The notes under the pieces: generated by a model
The model's database searches: none
Seen by the model: only the letters and a program-made list of their open reading frames with translations
What the model was told of the DNA's origin: nothing
From: Cristatella mucedo
Lineage: Eukaryota > Bryozoa > Phylactolaemata > Cristatellidae
Reading direction: 5' to 3'
NCBI GenBank assembly: GCA_009760855.2
Contig: WPIO01000019.1
Coordinates: 3,857,501-3,921,500 of the forward strand
DNA length: 64,000 bases
Part shown: positions 1 to 10,954 of the stretch, piece by piece
How the letters are laid out: each line of letters opens with the position of its first letter
Numbering within the stretch: the stretch's first letter is position 1
Program-made: the position numbers and the translations under genes

Positions 1-900
1 TGTGATAAATGGATGCGTTTTTAGCTTCTTTTTAAATGTGGTCAAGTCAGGGTATGTCGTAATGCCAGTCGGAAGTGATTTCCAGGCTTTGGGAGCATAC
101 GAACTAAATACACAGTCTCCAGAGAATTTGAGGTTCGTGCTAGGTGTAGGTAAACGACTCGATCCAGAAAAGTTGGTGGTACGATGCTTAGCTTGGTGGG
201 GTGTAGATCTGATGGGTAGGCTGGAGCCAGAGGATGAAGGGACCTAAAAGGGAGTGACATAACCTTTAAGTCGATGAGCTGCTTGACTGGGAACGAGTGC
301 AGGTCGGCGAGAAGTGGCGAGATGTGGCAACTGCGACACACACGACAGACAATCCTGGCTGCACAGTTTTGCACTAACTGCTTGCACATACCTGCTTGCA
401 CATACCAGTTTACCAGCAAGCAGTGAGTTACAAAAGTCGACGGGATGTCACAAATGCATGGACCAATTTAGATGTAATACCCCTGTCTAAGCAAGCCCGA
501 ATTTTAGTCATGTTATGTAGTTAAAAGTAAGGAGAATTGACTGGGAAGCTGATGTGGGCGTGTAATGAAAGATCACATTTAAACAGGACAATTAGATTTC
601 ACGCAGATTCAACGGGAGATATGTTTATAGAGCCCATTTTTGAGCAATAGGTTTTTCAATTTCAGATCGCACTTGGTTTGCCCATAACTAGTAAGCTGGT
701 TTTTTATCATAATTCAATGTAAGAAAGTTCGTTTCCATCCAAATGCGGATGTCATCAATACATACTGCAAGGGTATTGAGAGAACTGAACGTACTGGGGG
801 CTGTGAGGGATCAAAGCAATGGTACAACTGTCATCTGCATAGAAGTTTAGGAAATTAGCATGGATTGAACGGCATTTAGAAAGAATTATTACCAACCGTC
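1..900 (-). mobile_element. L2-like LINE, antisense, cut by the window edge
   Basis: Read on the minus strand, this matches the LINE copy at 2540-4077 from the RT catalytic region to the ORF end. Landmarks are the YADD-type site near 820-850, the GKP-like segment near 680, the landmark around 440-500, and the C-terminal QNCAARIVCR and SLETV segments at 60-370. It is broken by indels and stop codons. The 3' tail would lie left of base 1. Confidence 0.75.
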
Positions 901-2539
901 GACGTCACTTAAAGTTTAATACGGCTGGGAGAAAAACTTGAAAGTCTGTAATAGACTTAGAATTGTTAGCGATGCATTCATAATCATTCAAAGCCTTTGA
1001 TCGAAGCGTGCTGCGAGGGTGGTGGCAGGCAACAGTAGTCCAATTACCGCTAAGTAGCTTCTAATGCGCAACGAGATTGGCATAACTGTTCAATAAAACT
1101 TTAAGGTGGAAAAAAACACGTTGGCTCGTTGGTACGGCTAAAAATACGTGAAGGTAATGCAACAGGAAGTACACTTAAGTAAATCTGTAACAAAGCGCTA
1201 ATCCTTGAAGCTCAAGAAGCTGAGAGTCACTTGACTATTTTATTTTTTAAAGGCAATAGAAGGCATTTGATAAACTCTTTCAGTTTAAGTACAGTCAAAT
1301 CTTGCGTTATGCATTACTCTAACGAGTAATCAATCATCCGGTTCCAAGTAAGTAAATTAAGATGCACTCGTCTCGGCACGGTGCTCACACTATTCTACGA
1401 GCAAATAATGTATAAGTAAATACATAGGCACGCAGATGAGGAAAGTCGTTATACTGACAGCAATGTAGCACTACACTTTACAATCGTAGCCTGTCGTGAC
1501 ATATCAGTTTCACCAACACGCACTGGTGTTGCAACTGCACCTTGCTAGATTTGGCAGATAAAAGAATAACATTCGATATAGTAACTTTCAAAGTTCATGG
1601 TCTGACTCTGATGTCAGAACTAAAAACGCATCAGTCGGAATAAATCAAAACGAGTGCAATCATCAAACGCACTAAGACATCATTTATTCATTTTCGGACG
1701 TGCAATAGTCCGTAGAATGCAAAAAATGCTAAATCGCACTCTCGTACGTAAACAATGCTACAGTGCCGAACTCTTGCATGTAGACTAGTCACTGGCAACG
1801 TAGTAGTCTTAAATTACCTAACAGCTTGTCTCGACACGGTGTTTAAATTATCTTTGAGCAGTCGAAGTAAACTCATTGGCATGCATGATGCATAGGTGAA
1901 GTGTTGCTTACTACTGCAAAGTAACCTTGGTATCACTGAGGCATCGAGATAATTCTCCAAATTGTCCCACAGTTTCATCGCACTCCCAATAGTGAAAATA
2001 GCATTGCGAAATATTTGTTTTTCTAAAAAACTAAATACTTTGATATAAATATTTATAATTGTATTAAGAATAGTAGTTTTGGTTTAAAATCAAAGCAAAC
2101 CAATGAATTGCTCAGAATAATAATCAAAGTTTCTAAGATACGTACCCACAATCTACTCAAGCTAGCCATTAATCTAAAAAAATCTTCGACGTGTGCACGT
2201 CATGCACATCATGGGCTCACGCATGTATGAGGGTCGTAATGTGTGGGCGCTGTTTTGTGTGCGTGTGTGTGGTGTAAATATATGTATATACGGTTTAAAG
2301 CTATCTGGTAATCGTATATTCATAATCTCTTTAAAAATTGTCTAGGAGGTATATTCCATCATGGAGAAGCCGCTCAGTAAGATCTTCAGAGGTAAGAGAT
2401 GTCGTGCCAAGAGAAAAATTTTAGTATTACAAAATATGGCAAAGTAAAGCATAAACGAGCAAATTAGATCGACGCTAGAGAGCAATGTAACAGGCAAAAA
2501 TTATAAATACGTGCCACTGCTCGCACCCGGCTGCGTAAT
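901..2539. other. AT-rich non-coding stretch
   Basis: No gene or known element is recognised. Two diverged related segments occur (about 1360-1480 and 1820-1925), sharing a core like GTCTCGGCACGGTG and a later GCATAGGTGA/GCACGCAGATGA-like part. Short AT-rich runs and a small TG-rich spot near 2250-2270 are present. Confidence 0.5.
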
Positions 2540-4077
2540 TCCCACGCTATAAGTCACCTTCATGAACACCTCACACCTTGCTAGTAAGTTCCAGTCTGGC
2601 TTTAGAGCTAATCACTCCACAGAGTCAGCATTGCTTAGGGTATACAACGACCTACTTAGGAATGCAGACATGGGTAGAGTGTCTCTGCTTGTTTTGCTCG
2701 ATCTTTTGGCAGCTTTTGATACCATCGATCACAAAGTTCTTCTAGAGCGCCTCTCATCTCGTCTGGGCATCACTGGCACTGCTCTGCAATGGTTCAGGTC
2801 CTATCTCAGTGGGAGACTCCAGAGTATTGACGTGAATGGACAAAGATCATCTGAAGTACCTCTGAAATATGGAGTACCTCAGGGCTCCGTGCTAGGTCCG
2901 GTTCTTTTCACGGTTTATACTCTGCCTCTTGCTGATATGAATGCCAAGCTCAATCTAGGCTTTCACTTCTATGCGGATGGCACTCAGTTGTACCTTTGCT
3001 TTGATCCCTCCCAGCCTTCGAGCACCTCAAATTCTCTCAACTCACTTGCTGCATGCATCGATGACATCCGCACATGGATGGCCGCAAATTTTTTAAAACT
3101 AAACGATGATAAAACTAACTTACTAGTTAAGGGAAAACCCGCTGTGATTCAGAGATTGGAAAGGCTGACTCTCAAAATTGGCTCTGCCAGCATATCTCCA
3201 GTTGCATCAGCTCGAAATCTAGGTGTCATATTCCAAAGCGACCTCTCATTAGACGACCATATCAGCTCCACAGTCAAATCTGCCTATTTTCAGCTTCATA
3301 ACATTGCTAAAATTCGGGCTTGTTTAGATAAGGATACCACGTCAAAGTTGGTCCATGCATTCGTGACATCCCGTCTTGACTTCTGCAACTCACTGCTTAC
3401 TGGCCTACCAGCATGTGCAATCAGGCGATTGCAGCTGGTGCAAAACTCAGCAGCTAGGCTTGTCTGTCTGTCGTAAGCGTCGCAGCTGCCACATTACTCC
3501 ACTTCTCGCCGACCTGCACTGGCTACCAATCAAGCAACGGATTGACTTCAAGGTTTTGTCGCTCACTTTTAGGTCACTTCATTCTTTGGCTCCAGCCTAT
3601 CTCTCAGATCTACTCCCCCATCAGGCCAGGCATCGTACCACCCGCTTTTCGGAATCCAACAGTCTACAAATACCTCGTACAAACCTCAAATCCTTTGGAG
3701 ACCGTGCATTTAGTTCGTATGCTCCCAAAGCCTGGAACTCCCTCCAGACCTGCGTTGCGTCAGAACATCCCTGACCTGACCACGTTTAAAAGGAACTTAA
3801 AAACACACCTATTTAGGACAGCATTTAGTGAGTCCCTGTGATTCGTCTTTCATGTGCTTATGCGTGCTGACACTGTGCATGCTGCCACTAACCACATTTG
3901 CATGCTGACCCTGTGCATGTCACCCCTAACCATATTATTCATTGTGTTTGTTTTTCAAGCATGATTTCACTTACCATTCAATTGCATTTCCCTTCGCAGC
4001 AAATGTAAAGCGCCTAGAAAGAGATTAAGTTCTCTGAGGGCGCTTCATCAAGTGTATTATTATTATTATTATTATGA
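2540..4077 (+). mobile_element. L2-like LINE, 5'-truncated, with (ATT)n tail
   Basis: This is the best copy of the family in the window. An open frame from 2562 to 3476 encodes the reverse transcriptase: KFQSGFRANHSTESALL, LLAAFDTIDH, YGVPQGSVLGP, then the catalytic box as FYADG, and LKLNDDKT. The second catalytic Asp is Gly (codon 2979-2981), so the enzyme is dead. Near 3462-3474 an extra TGTC unit, compared with the copy at 19850, shifts the frame into a second open stretch (3476-3774) carrying the ORF end. The 3' end has a hairpin at 4013-4044 and a run of ATT at 4056-4073, as in L2-clade elements. Confidence 0.88.
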
Positions 4078-4304
4078 AATGGCAAACAGACGCGAGCTAC
4101 CGATACTGACGATAGCGAGTCGCGTAACGATGCTGGGTATCGTTCACTCACCTGTCGCTCTTTCACTCGCCTGACACCGCGGCGGCTGCGGCTCGGATCA
4201 ATATCTTTTCAGCAAAGCTACGAAAGGCCCTCAGTACAGAATCATGACTCTAGTAGCTTTCGTTCGTATGGTTTCCCGACAGAGCTGAGGCTCGACGATT
4301 TGCA
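4078..4304. other. Short unique spacer between LINE copies
   Basis: No gene or repeat is recognised. It holds a GC-rich patch near 4175-4200 and some AT-rich sequence. Confidence 0.4.
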
Positions 4305-4800
4305 TTAAGATCCCGTCGCTCACTTTTAGGTCCTGCCATTCTCTCGAACCAACCTACCAATCGGAGCTTCTCCCCAATCGGGCTAGGCGTCACACCATCG
4401 GCTTGATTGGCTGGCTCTTCTGCAGTGTAGAAGCTGCGCCTCAAACCAAACTCAAATCCTTTGGAGACCGTGCCTGTAGGTCACATGCTCCCATAGTTCG
4501 GAACTCACTCCCAACTGGCTTCACTACATCTCCTGACTTGATAACATTTAAAAATACGCTAAAAACGCACATATTTTTCAGAGCATTAGCTGGGTCCTTG
4601 CGATTTGTCCTTTGTGTACTTATGCACATGTGCATGTGTGTACTGACTCTGTATTTTGTCCCTAACCATATTCGTATGCTGACCTTGTGCATGCCACCTC
4701 TAACCACGTCATGGTTGCTGTCATTGAGCATTCTACCAATAAGCGTTCGATCATGCTGCTTCCTTTGCAGCAATTATAAAGTGCCTATTGACACGCTTCC
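4305..4800 (+). mobile_element. L2-like LINE 3' part, diverged
   Basis: The sequence follows the L2-like family from the segment coding RSLHSLAPAYLSD to the 3' region: the motif CAAATCCTTTGGAGACCGTG (4450-4469), then the landmark around ACATTTAAAAA (4547) and a 3' part ending near TATAAAGTGCC (4775). Divergence and indels are high and the (ATT)n tail is missing. Confidence 0.72.
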
Positions 4801-4867
4801 TTTACAGCACATTTCAAAACTGGAAAGTTTACAATTAGAGACTATTAGTAATAACAAATCATAGGAA

Positions 4868-5095
4868 CCGACTAAATGCTGTCCTAAATAGGTGTTTTAA
4901 GTTCTTTTTAAATTTGGTTAAGTCAGGGGATGTTCTGACACAAGTCAGAAGGGAGTTCCAGGCTTTGGGAGCATACGAACTAAATGCACGGTCTCCAAAG
5001 GATTTGAGGTTTGTATGAGGTATTGATAAACTGCTAGATTCCGAAAAGCGGGTGGTACGATGCTTGGCCTGGTGGGGGAGTCATCCTTCGTGGCG
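4868..5095 (-). mobile_element. L2-like LINE 3' part, antisense
   Basis: Read on the minus strand this is the stretch coding for the ORF end of the L2-like element (compare 3640-3835). Landmarks on the plus strand are CTAAATAGGTGTTTTAAG, then CCAGGCTTTGGGAGCATACG, and the antisense of the zone near the catalytic C-terminus. It faces the sense copies at 2540-4800, so an inverted pair is formed. Confidence 0.78.
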
Positions 5096-5995
5096 CCGTA
5101 AGAGAATTAAATCTCTTTCATCGGTACTTCGCATCGGCTGGATAGGAAGCGCGTCGACTGATTAATAATAAACTGCTGAGTTACAAGACCTATTACAGTT
5201 GACTCCGCATATAAGAAAATCAGACGTAGGAATACTCCGCTTATAAGAATATCAGTTCTGTGTTCCAGAATTTGATCCAGTATTAATCTCATTCCGCACG
5301 TGGGAATAATCCGAAGAATGCCGACATGCCGGCCCGAGAGTATTTCTATAACTGGAGTCGACGGTATCTTATAAAGAATGATTAACAGGGATGCAGGAGT
5401 GCTGTGAGAAACTGGGTGGACTTGCAGTAACGCTTTAACTTTCAAGTCTGACGTGACATTTCGATGTCCAGTCGACAAACAAGTATCGGGGTGTATCTTT
5501 ATCGAAGGTGGTAGGAGGGAAGCCTTTCAGTGGCGATTTCGGATAGATTCGGGCTGCGGCAGAGAGCGAAGGAAGAATCGGAGCTCTACAGTTAGAGCTC
5601 TACTCCTCGTGCCATCTGTATGGAAATGAAAGCTGTGCTTATTATATTATATTATATGTGCTTATTGCTAGTTATGAGGACTGCACGAGCGAGTGTACAG
5701 CAGATCGCCAGGGCACGCGAAACATCAAAGGCTCACGGAGCTTAGGGAGATTTCTCTTGAAATGCAATTAAACTATATATATAGTACCCAGATCACTCTA
5801 ATGCAATGCCAGTAATGCTCAGGTGAAGCGATAGCCACCCGTGAAGGAGTTGATCAGTCAATCAAACCCTGCCAAGAGATTCGGCAAAACTGCCGATACT
5901 CTACTTAAGTCAGCATTCCACTGTCAAGTCGGCCTAATTTCACTTTGGGAAAATTGCCACAATCACGGGTGGAATCGTTAAGAGTACGACAGCCA
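5096..5995. other. Non-coding stretch with no recognised feature
   Basis: No gene or known repeat is recognised. A small direct repeat-like pair occurs near 5205-5245 (ATAAGAAAATCAG and ATAAGAATATCAG). Confidence 0.4.
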
Positions 5996-6169
5996 AACCG
6001 GTTCAGGCATTTGTGACATCGCGTCTAAATTATCGAAATTCCTTGTATTCAGGAATCACAGCAAGTGTCCTTAGTGGTCTGCAACTGGTGCAGAACTCAG
6101 CAGCTCGTTTGGCAGGTGGTCAACGACGTAAGTCCCACCTAACACCACCGCGTGGTATCTAAGCTCGCT

Positions 6170-6253
<84 letters not shown>

Positions 6254-6330
6254 CATCGAATCGCTTTCGATACCGTGCTTGCTGCCACTAACCATCTTTG
6301 CATGCTGACCCTGAGTATGGTAATTGTACT
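5996..6330 (+). mobile_element. L2-like LINE fragments split by a TC microsatellite
   Basis: Bases 5996-6115 match the family segment that encodes VHAFVTSRLDFCNSLL and LQLVQNSAARLV. After a (TC)n tract, 6280-6330 match the 3' region (CTTGCTGCCACTAACCATCT, then GCATGCTGACCCTG). The middle of the element is replaced by the TC tract. Confidence 0.6.
6172..6250. repeat. (TC)n microsatellite
   Basis: An almost pure dinucleotide run of about 79 bases inside an L2-like fragment. The reading frames across it (Ser-Leu or Arg-Glu runs) are not genes. Confidence 0.97.
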
Positions 6331-6474
6331 CGCTGTATCAAGAGTCATAAATCCGTCTCTGGTTTCCACGAGTTATCGAGAAATCTCAGAAAGCTCATCG
6401 AGGTCGTCGAGGCTCAGGCATCCTCGGCTCATGATTGCACTGGAGGCTGCAATGAGCCACGTGAGCCTCCTCTT

Positions 6475-6620
6475 CAGGTGTCTGCCTCATTATCTCGCGG
6501 TAGAGCATTTGGCTAAAACAGCCGCATAAAGAGAATGCACATTCGGCCAAAATCCTTCTTAGCCGGCTTAGTTTCATACTAGTGCAATCGCAGGGTCCAA
6601 CCCAACACGACTGCCGCACT
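6475..6620 (+). mobile_element. tRNA-derived SINE candidate
   Basis: An A-box-like stretch (ATCTCGCGGTAGAGCATTTG, 6491-6510) is followed about 75 bases later by a B-box-like GCAGGGTCCAACCC (6590-6603). The layout is that of a tRNA-derived SINE head. No clear tail is visible and the spacing is longer than in a plain tRNA, so this is tentative. Confidence 0.35.
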
Positions 6621-7019
6621 CAAAATCAATCAATTCGTTCATCGGCCAGAACGCCCGGCATTTCGTACACGGCATCTCATTTCCGATTATCGAACAACAC
6701 TCTTTGTTTGGAACTGTTTCGGCCTGACTGCAATGGGTTGTCGACAAACGGTTGGTCAGAACAAAAGAGGCAAGTGACACACTGATGGTGGATTGTTGCC
6801 AGCCCAATTAGCCCTTCTGAAGCTGACTGTAAATGAAGTGCTTGCACAAACTAGCAAACTAGACAACAAGTCGAACCGGATTCGGCTGCAACAGCGCTCG
6901 AACTAGCTAACGCAAATACGGCCGCGCGACCCAGTGAACCGATGGCGTCTCGCGATCGCGAGGGGGACCACGTGAACACGTGCTCTCCCCAACGATGTGT
7001 GCGCACTCCCCACTTGCGG

Positions 7020-7061
<42 letters not shown>

Positions 7062-7849
7062 GCTTACTCGTGCAATCGAGCCGAGTACAAAACCAAGTGT
7101 TCTATTCTGAAGAGCTCGGCACAGAACTCGGCAGAAGCTACGGAGATGCTCGGCCGGCTGAGCGCAACCGCTGAGCGCAAGACGAGCTGCCGTCAGCCAG
7201 CACGCCCATCGAAAACGCCGGTGAAAGCGCAGTTCAAAGGGAACGAAGGCAAACGAGAGTGAGAGCCGCGCATTCGGGCGGCATGCACCGGCCTGCTTAC
7301 AGAGTGGGACACCCCAAACACGCACTCGAGCTTCTAAGCTTCTAAGCCTGCTTCCAAACTGCTGGCTGGACAGCAGCAGCAGCGTGCTCAGCAGGCACGT
7401 TTGAAACTAACAGGCGCAGGAGCACCACGAATCACGCACTGTCGCGCCGCGCCAGTTGCAGAGCAGCTGCAGCTCGACGCTGCACCAGGCCAGCGACACG
7501 CTACTCTCTGCAGTCACCCGCATGCCTCGTTGAAGGAGGTGGCACTGCGCCGGCAGTGGCACGTGCTGGCAAAAATTCCCCGTCTGCTCCTGCGGCGGCG
7601 GCGGTGGTCGAGAGGCTCGCGGGTCGAGTCCGTCGTCCTCCTTCTGGCCTCGTCGGCCTCTGTGTCGAGGATCCGGACCGCGGAGCACATCCGTCCGTCA
7701 TTCAAGCTCCACCATGGCTGCGCTGACGCCTGACCTGGTCCACAGCTCCGCGGACTCGTGCACCGCCGTTGGCTCTGCATGAGCGCAGAAGGCAGAAGAG
7801 GGAGGGGCGAGGTGCTCCCATTGTCCAGGCGAGCGGCAGAGCCGCCGCC
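6621..7849. other. 3' flank of the ROR gene
   Basis: This stretch lies downstream of the ROR stop codon (minus strand) and should include its 3' untranslated region. I could not find a clear AATAAA signal on the minus strand close to the stop. Open frames near 7400-7790 on both strands are GC-driven and match nothing known. A CA run sits at 7023-7059. Confidence 0.45.
7023..7059. repeat. (CA)n microsatellite
   Basis: A pure CA run of about 37 bases downstream of the ROR stop codon. Confidence 0.97.
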
Positions 7850-9620
7850 CTAGTAATCATCGGCGAGCAGAGGCGAGTCGCCGAACTTCCTGTGCTGGGC
7901 AGCGCCGAACGCTGGCATCAACGGCCTGGAGGCCGAGGCGCCGGCGACCGCCGCTGCCGAGTCGATGCAGCTTCCCGACGTGGCGTCCGAGTAGCAGCCG
8001 CCAGCAAACAGTGACGTCGACGGCCCGCGAGGCGACGTCGCCGCGGCAGAGGCAGCACTCGAGCTGCCGTACGGCACCAGGCGACAGTGCATGCCAGTGC
8101 TGCCGCCGCCGAGCAGATCTGCCGCCGTTACTGGCACAGCCCCCGTGGAGCTGCTGCTGCCGCCGCCGCTGCGCACGTCCGTGAGATTGGTGCTGTTGCT
8201 GGGGTTGCCTCCGCCGCCGCCACCTCCGCCGGAGGTGCTCTGCGAGCTGCTGTAGCTGTGCAAGCTCGGCGCCACGGACGACGAGCCGCTCGAACCGTGG
8301 GCGGCCACTGCCGCGGCGAGCCAGTCCGATACCGCTGCCGGCTGCGCCTGCTGCAGGTGTGGCAGGATCTGCGCCGCCGCGCCCATCTGAGGCGGTGGCT
8401 GCGATCCGGTCGCCATCGCCCCGCCGTCCAAGTACCAGGCGCGCAGCTTCCGGTGGAGCTCAAGCGCTGCTGGCCGCTTGGTGGGCGCCTCGTGCCAGCA
8501 CTCGACCATGAGCGAGTAGAAGCGTGGCGGGCAGGCGGCCGGGCAGGGCAGCAGCTGCCGGGCACGAACCAGCGCCATCACTTCCTGGTTACTGCAGCCG
8601 GCGTACGGCCTCTCGGCGGTGGCCGTGTCGCTGCCGCCACCGCCGCCGGCAGAGAACACTTCCCAGGCGAGCACGCCAAACGAGTAGACGTCGCCCTCGA
8701 GCGTGCGGTGGCCGCTGGCGATCGCCTCGGGCGACTGCCAGCGGATGGGCGCCGGCCGGCCGTGTAGCGGACAGTAGTCGGCCGAGTAGAGGCCGAGCGT
8801 GATGCTCAAGTTGGCCAGCTTGACGATGAGCCCGTGTCCGACGAGTACGTTGCGCGCAGCCACGTCGCCGTGCACGCGGCCGCCGGCGCCGGCCAGGTAC
8901 TCAAGCGCCGACGCCACCTGCGTGACGACGTACATGCGCTCTCGCAGCTGGAGCGGCGGCAACGCACCGGCGTCGGACGCCGCCGCCGCCGAGCGCGACA
9001 GCGCCTGGCGCAGGTCGCCGGCGGGCAGGTACTCGTAGAGGGCGCACTGCGGCGAGCCCTTCAGGCTGACGCCGAGCAGCAGGGCCACGTGCTGGTGCCG
9101 CGCCTCGACCGCATCCTCAATCTCGCGGCGGAAGGCGTGCGCCAGAGCCGGAGGCGCGCGGTCGCGCAGCGTCTTGACGAGCACGACAGAAGACGTGTTG
9201 GCACCGAACAGACCGAGCGCCTGGCCGACGAACACCTTGCCGAACTCGCCCTCGCCGAGCTCCTGCAGCATGTGCACGCTCTCGGCCGGCACGTCCTTCA
9301 CGAAGGCCGTCGTCCCCCGCAGCAGCCGCGCCGGCGGCGGCGGCGGCGGCGCCCTTCTCGCCGCCGCCGGCGGCCGTCACGGCGCTCATGTCGTGCATCT
9401 TCTTCCTGTCGAGACCTTGCCTGCACGCGGCGGCGGCAGCAGCCGCCGCCGCCGGCAGACGCTGCCGCCGCGACGATCGCCTCCGCTTGCAAGCACACAC
9501 GCCGCCGACGATTGCAATGACGGCGACCACTCCGACGGAGCACGGTATGACGATTTTCAGCATGTGAGCGAGGTCTTCGTCCACGGGAGGCACGGCTGTC
9601 GGCGGGAAAGCGTCGGAAAC

Positions 9621-9653
<33 letters not shown>

Positions 9654-9673
9654 GCACACTAACGGCCTCGGCG
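7850..9673 (-). CDS. ROR: ROR last exon: membrane helix, kinase-like domain and tail
   Basis: The acceptor is a CTG-rich tract ending CCCACAG; the first two bases complete the codon left by the 12242-12373 exon. After an alanine run and a short stalk comes a membrane helix (LKIVIPCSVGVVAVIAIVGG, about 9490-9560) followed by basic residues (CKRRRSSRR). The kinase-like domain begins near 9290. It has a glycine loop (GEGEFGKVF), the beta-3 lysine (VLVKTL, codon 9173-9175) and HGD in place of HRD (8864-8872). The DFG site reads ANL: the magnesium-binding Asp is Asn (codon 8810-8812). ROR-typical motifs are YSADY, PIRWQSPEAI, YSFGVLAWEVF, SNQEV, RQLLPC and YSLMVECW. The tail is rich in Ser, Gly and Ala and ends before a stop at 7850. 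The membrane part and the kinase part are in different frames; the break lies between about 9301 and 9388. I predict a membrane pseudokinase receptor. Confidence 0.85.
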
Positions 9674-9984
9674 CTGTGGGCAAGCAGCAGCAGCAGCAGT
9701 GACGAGCAAGACCGGCCGCGTAGGACTCTCGCCGGCTAGCAGACGCCAACGGGAGAGGGGGAGGGGGTGGGAAGTGGAAAGCGTAAGCCGAGCATTTCCG
9801 GAGAGCAGCAATGCCGATGCACTGCTGCCTGCTATCCCGAATGCCCGTGTTAGAGTTAGCAACCGGCCCAGGGCATCCTGGTTGCAGTGGCATGTCCTTG
9901 ATGAGCTAGCAGCAGCAGCACTGCTACCTGGAGTGGAGGCACTCGACTAAGTAGCTAGCTGTTGCAGCCAGGCCAGGACAGTGT

Positions 9985-10868
9985 GATGTTCAAGCTCGTG
10001 TTTCTAAGGACGCTGTGGTACGTTCGCCCATTCTTCTTTCGATTGTTAATGCATCCAGTCCATCCAGCTAGCAGGCTGATGGCTAGCTCTTCGGCATACC
10101 TTTCAAGGACATTTCCACCTGCTATGGCCATGCAAAACAAATGGTTTGGCAGCTGTAGGCTCTAACCGAAGGCTCTAATCTTCGGACTTGGTGACCGACC
10201 GATCTATCTGAAAAGGCCTGGATAACCTTGCTTGCCTGCGGCTTGCTTTTACACTCGGGCTGGGGGATTAATTTGAGATCCCGTCAGAATCCAATTGAAC
10301 CAAAGGATAGCCCATAATAAATTAATCATGAGATCGGTATGCAAGGTGGTTAGCCGAACAGCTGGACGAGCTGTAAATGGCAGACTTAGGAGATGCCAGC
10401 TGCTTCTCCTCCTCCTCCTCCTCCACAGCCTCTGGCGGCGGCGGCTGTGGAGGAGGAGGAGCATGAGCTGGAGCTTTGTTAGTCATCTGCAAACTGTGAT
10501 GAATGCCACCTCAATCAAAGCAGAGACTTCAAGATCGTTTACCTTGGAGGCCACGGATAGGTCAAGGTTTATCGGCAACGAAGCTAGCCGTGCGAGCCAC
10601 GCAGGAACACGTGGCTTGGGGATTGCATGCACAAGCCAGATTAGAAGCATCGCCGATGGCACTCAAGGGGTAGCAACTTAGCCGGGACCTTAACGGGGGC
10701 GTGTGGGGCCTGGCAGCAGTCCAGGCAGCAGCTCTGACAAACATAAAACATCCTTATCCTCGCCGAGGCCTCCGTGGTGCCCCAATCAGTATTTGGCTGT
10801 TTTGCGAATGCATTAACAATCGAAAGAATGCACGAATATACCACAGTCTTAGAAACATCGACAAGCTT
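9985..10868. repeat. Inverted repeat pair of about 65 bases
   Basis: The arm at 9985-10050 (GTTTCTAAGGACGCTGTGGT and on to CGATTGTTAATGCAT) is the diverged reverse complement of the arm at 10803-10868 (ATGCATTAACAATCGAAAG and on to CCACAGTCTTAGAAACATCG). The roughly 750-base centre has no gene that I recognise. It lies in the last ROR intron, where a kringle exon would be expected. It could be a foldback element or two opposed copies of one repeat. Confidence 0.6.
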
Positions 10869-10954
10869 ATCCAAGGAAGGTTGTGATAAGAATGAAGAAA
10901 ACAAGATAAATCTGGGCTGGGCATGCTGCAATGCTGACTGTCGCACTTTGATAG

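Noticed and set aside
9314-9388. A mini-intron that would restore the ROR frame
   Set aside because: Candidate GT-AG pairs are 27 to 62 bases apart, without pyrimidine tract, in GC-rich repeats. A one-base indel in the G run is simpler.
8087-9520. Long plus-strand open frames opposite the ROR kinase exon (up to 228 codons)
   Set aside because: They are antisense shadows of a GC-rich coding exon, rich in Arg and Ala, and match no family.
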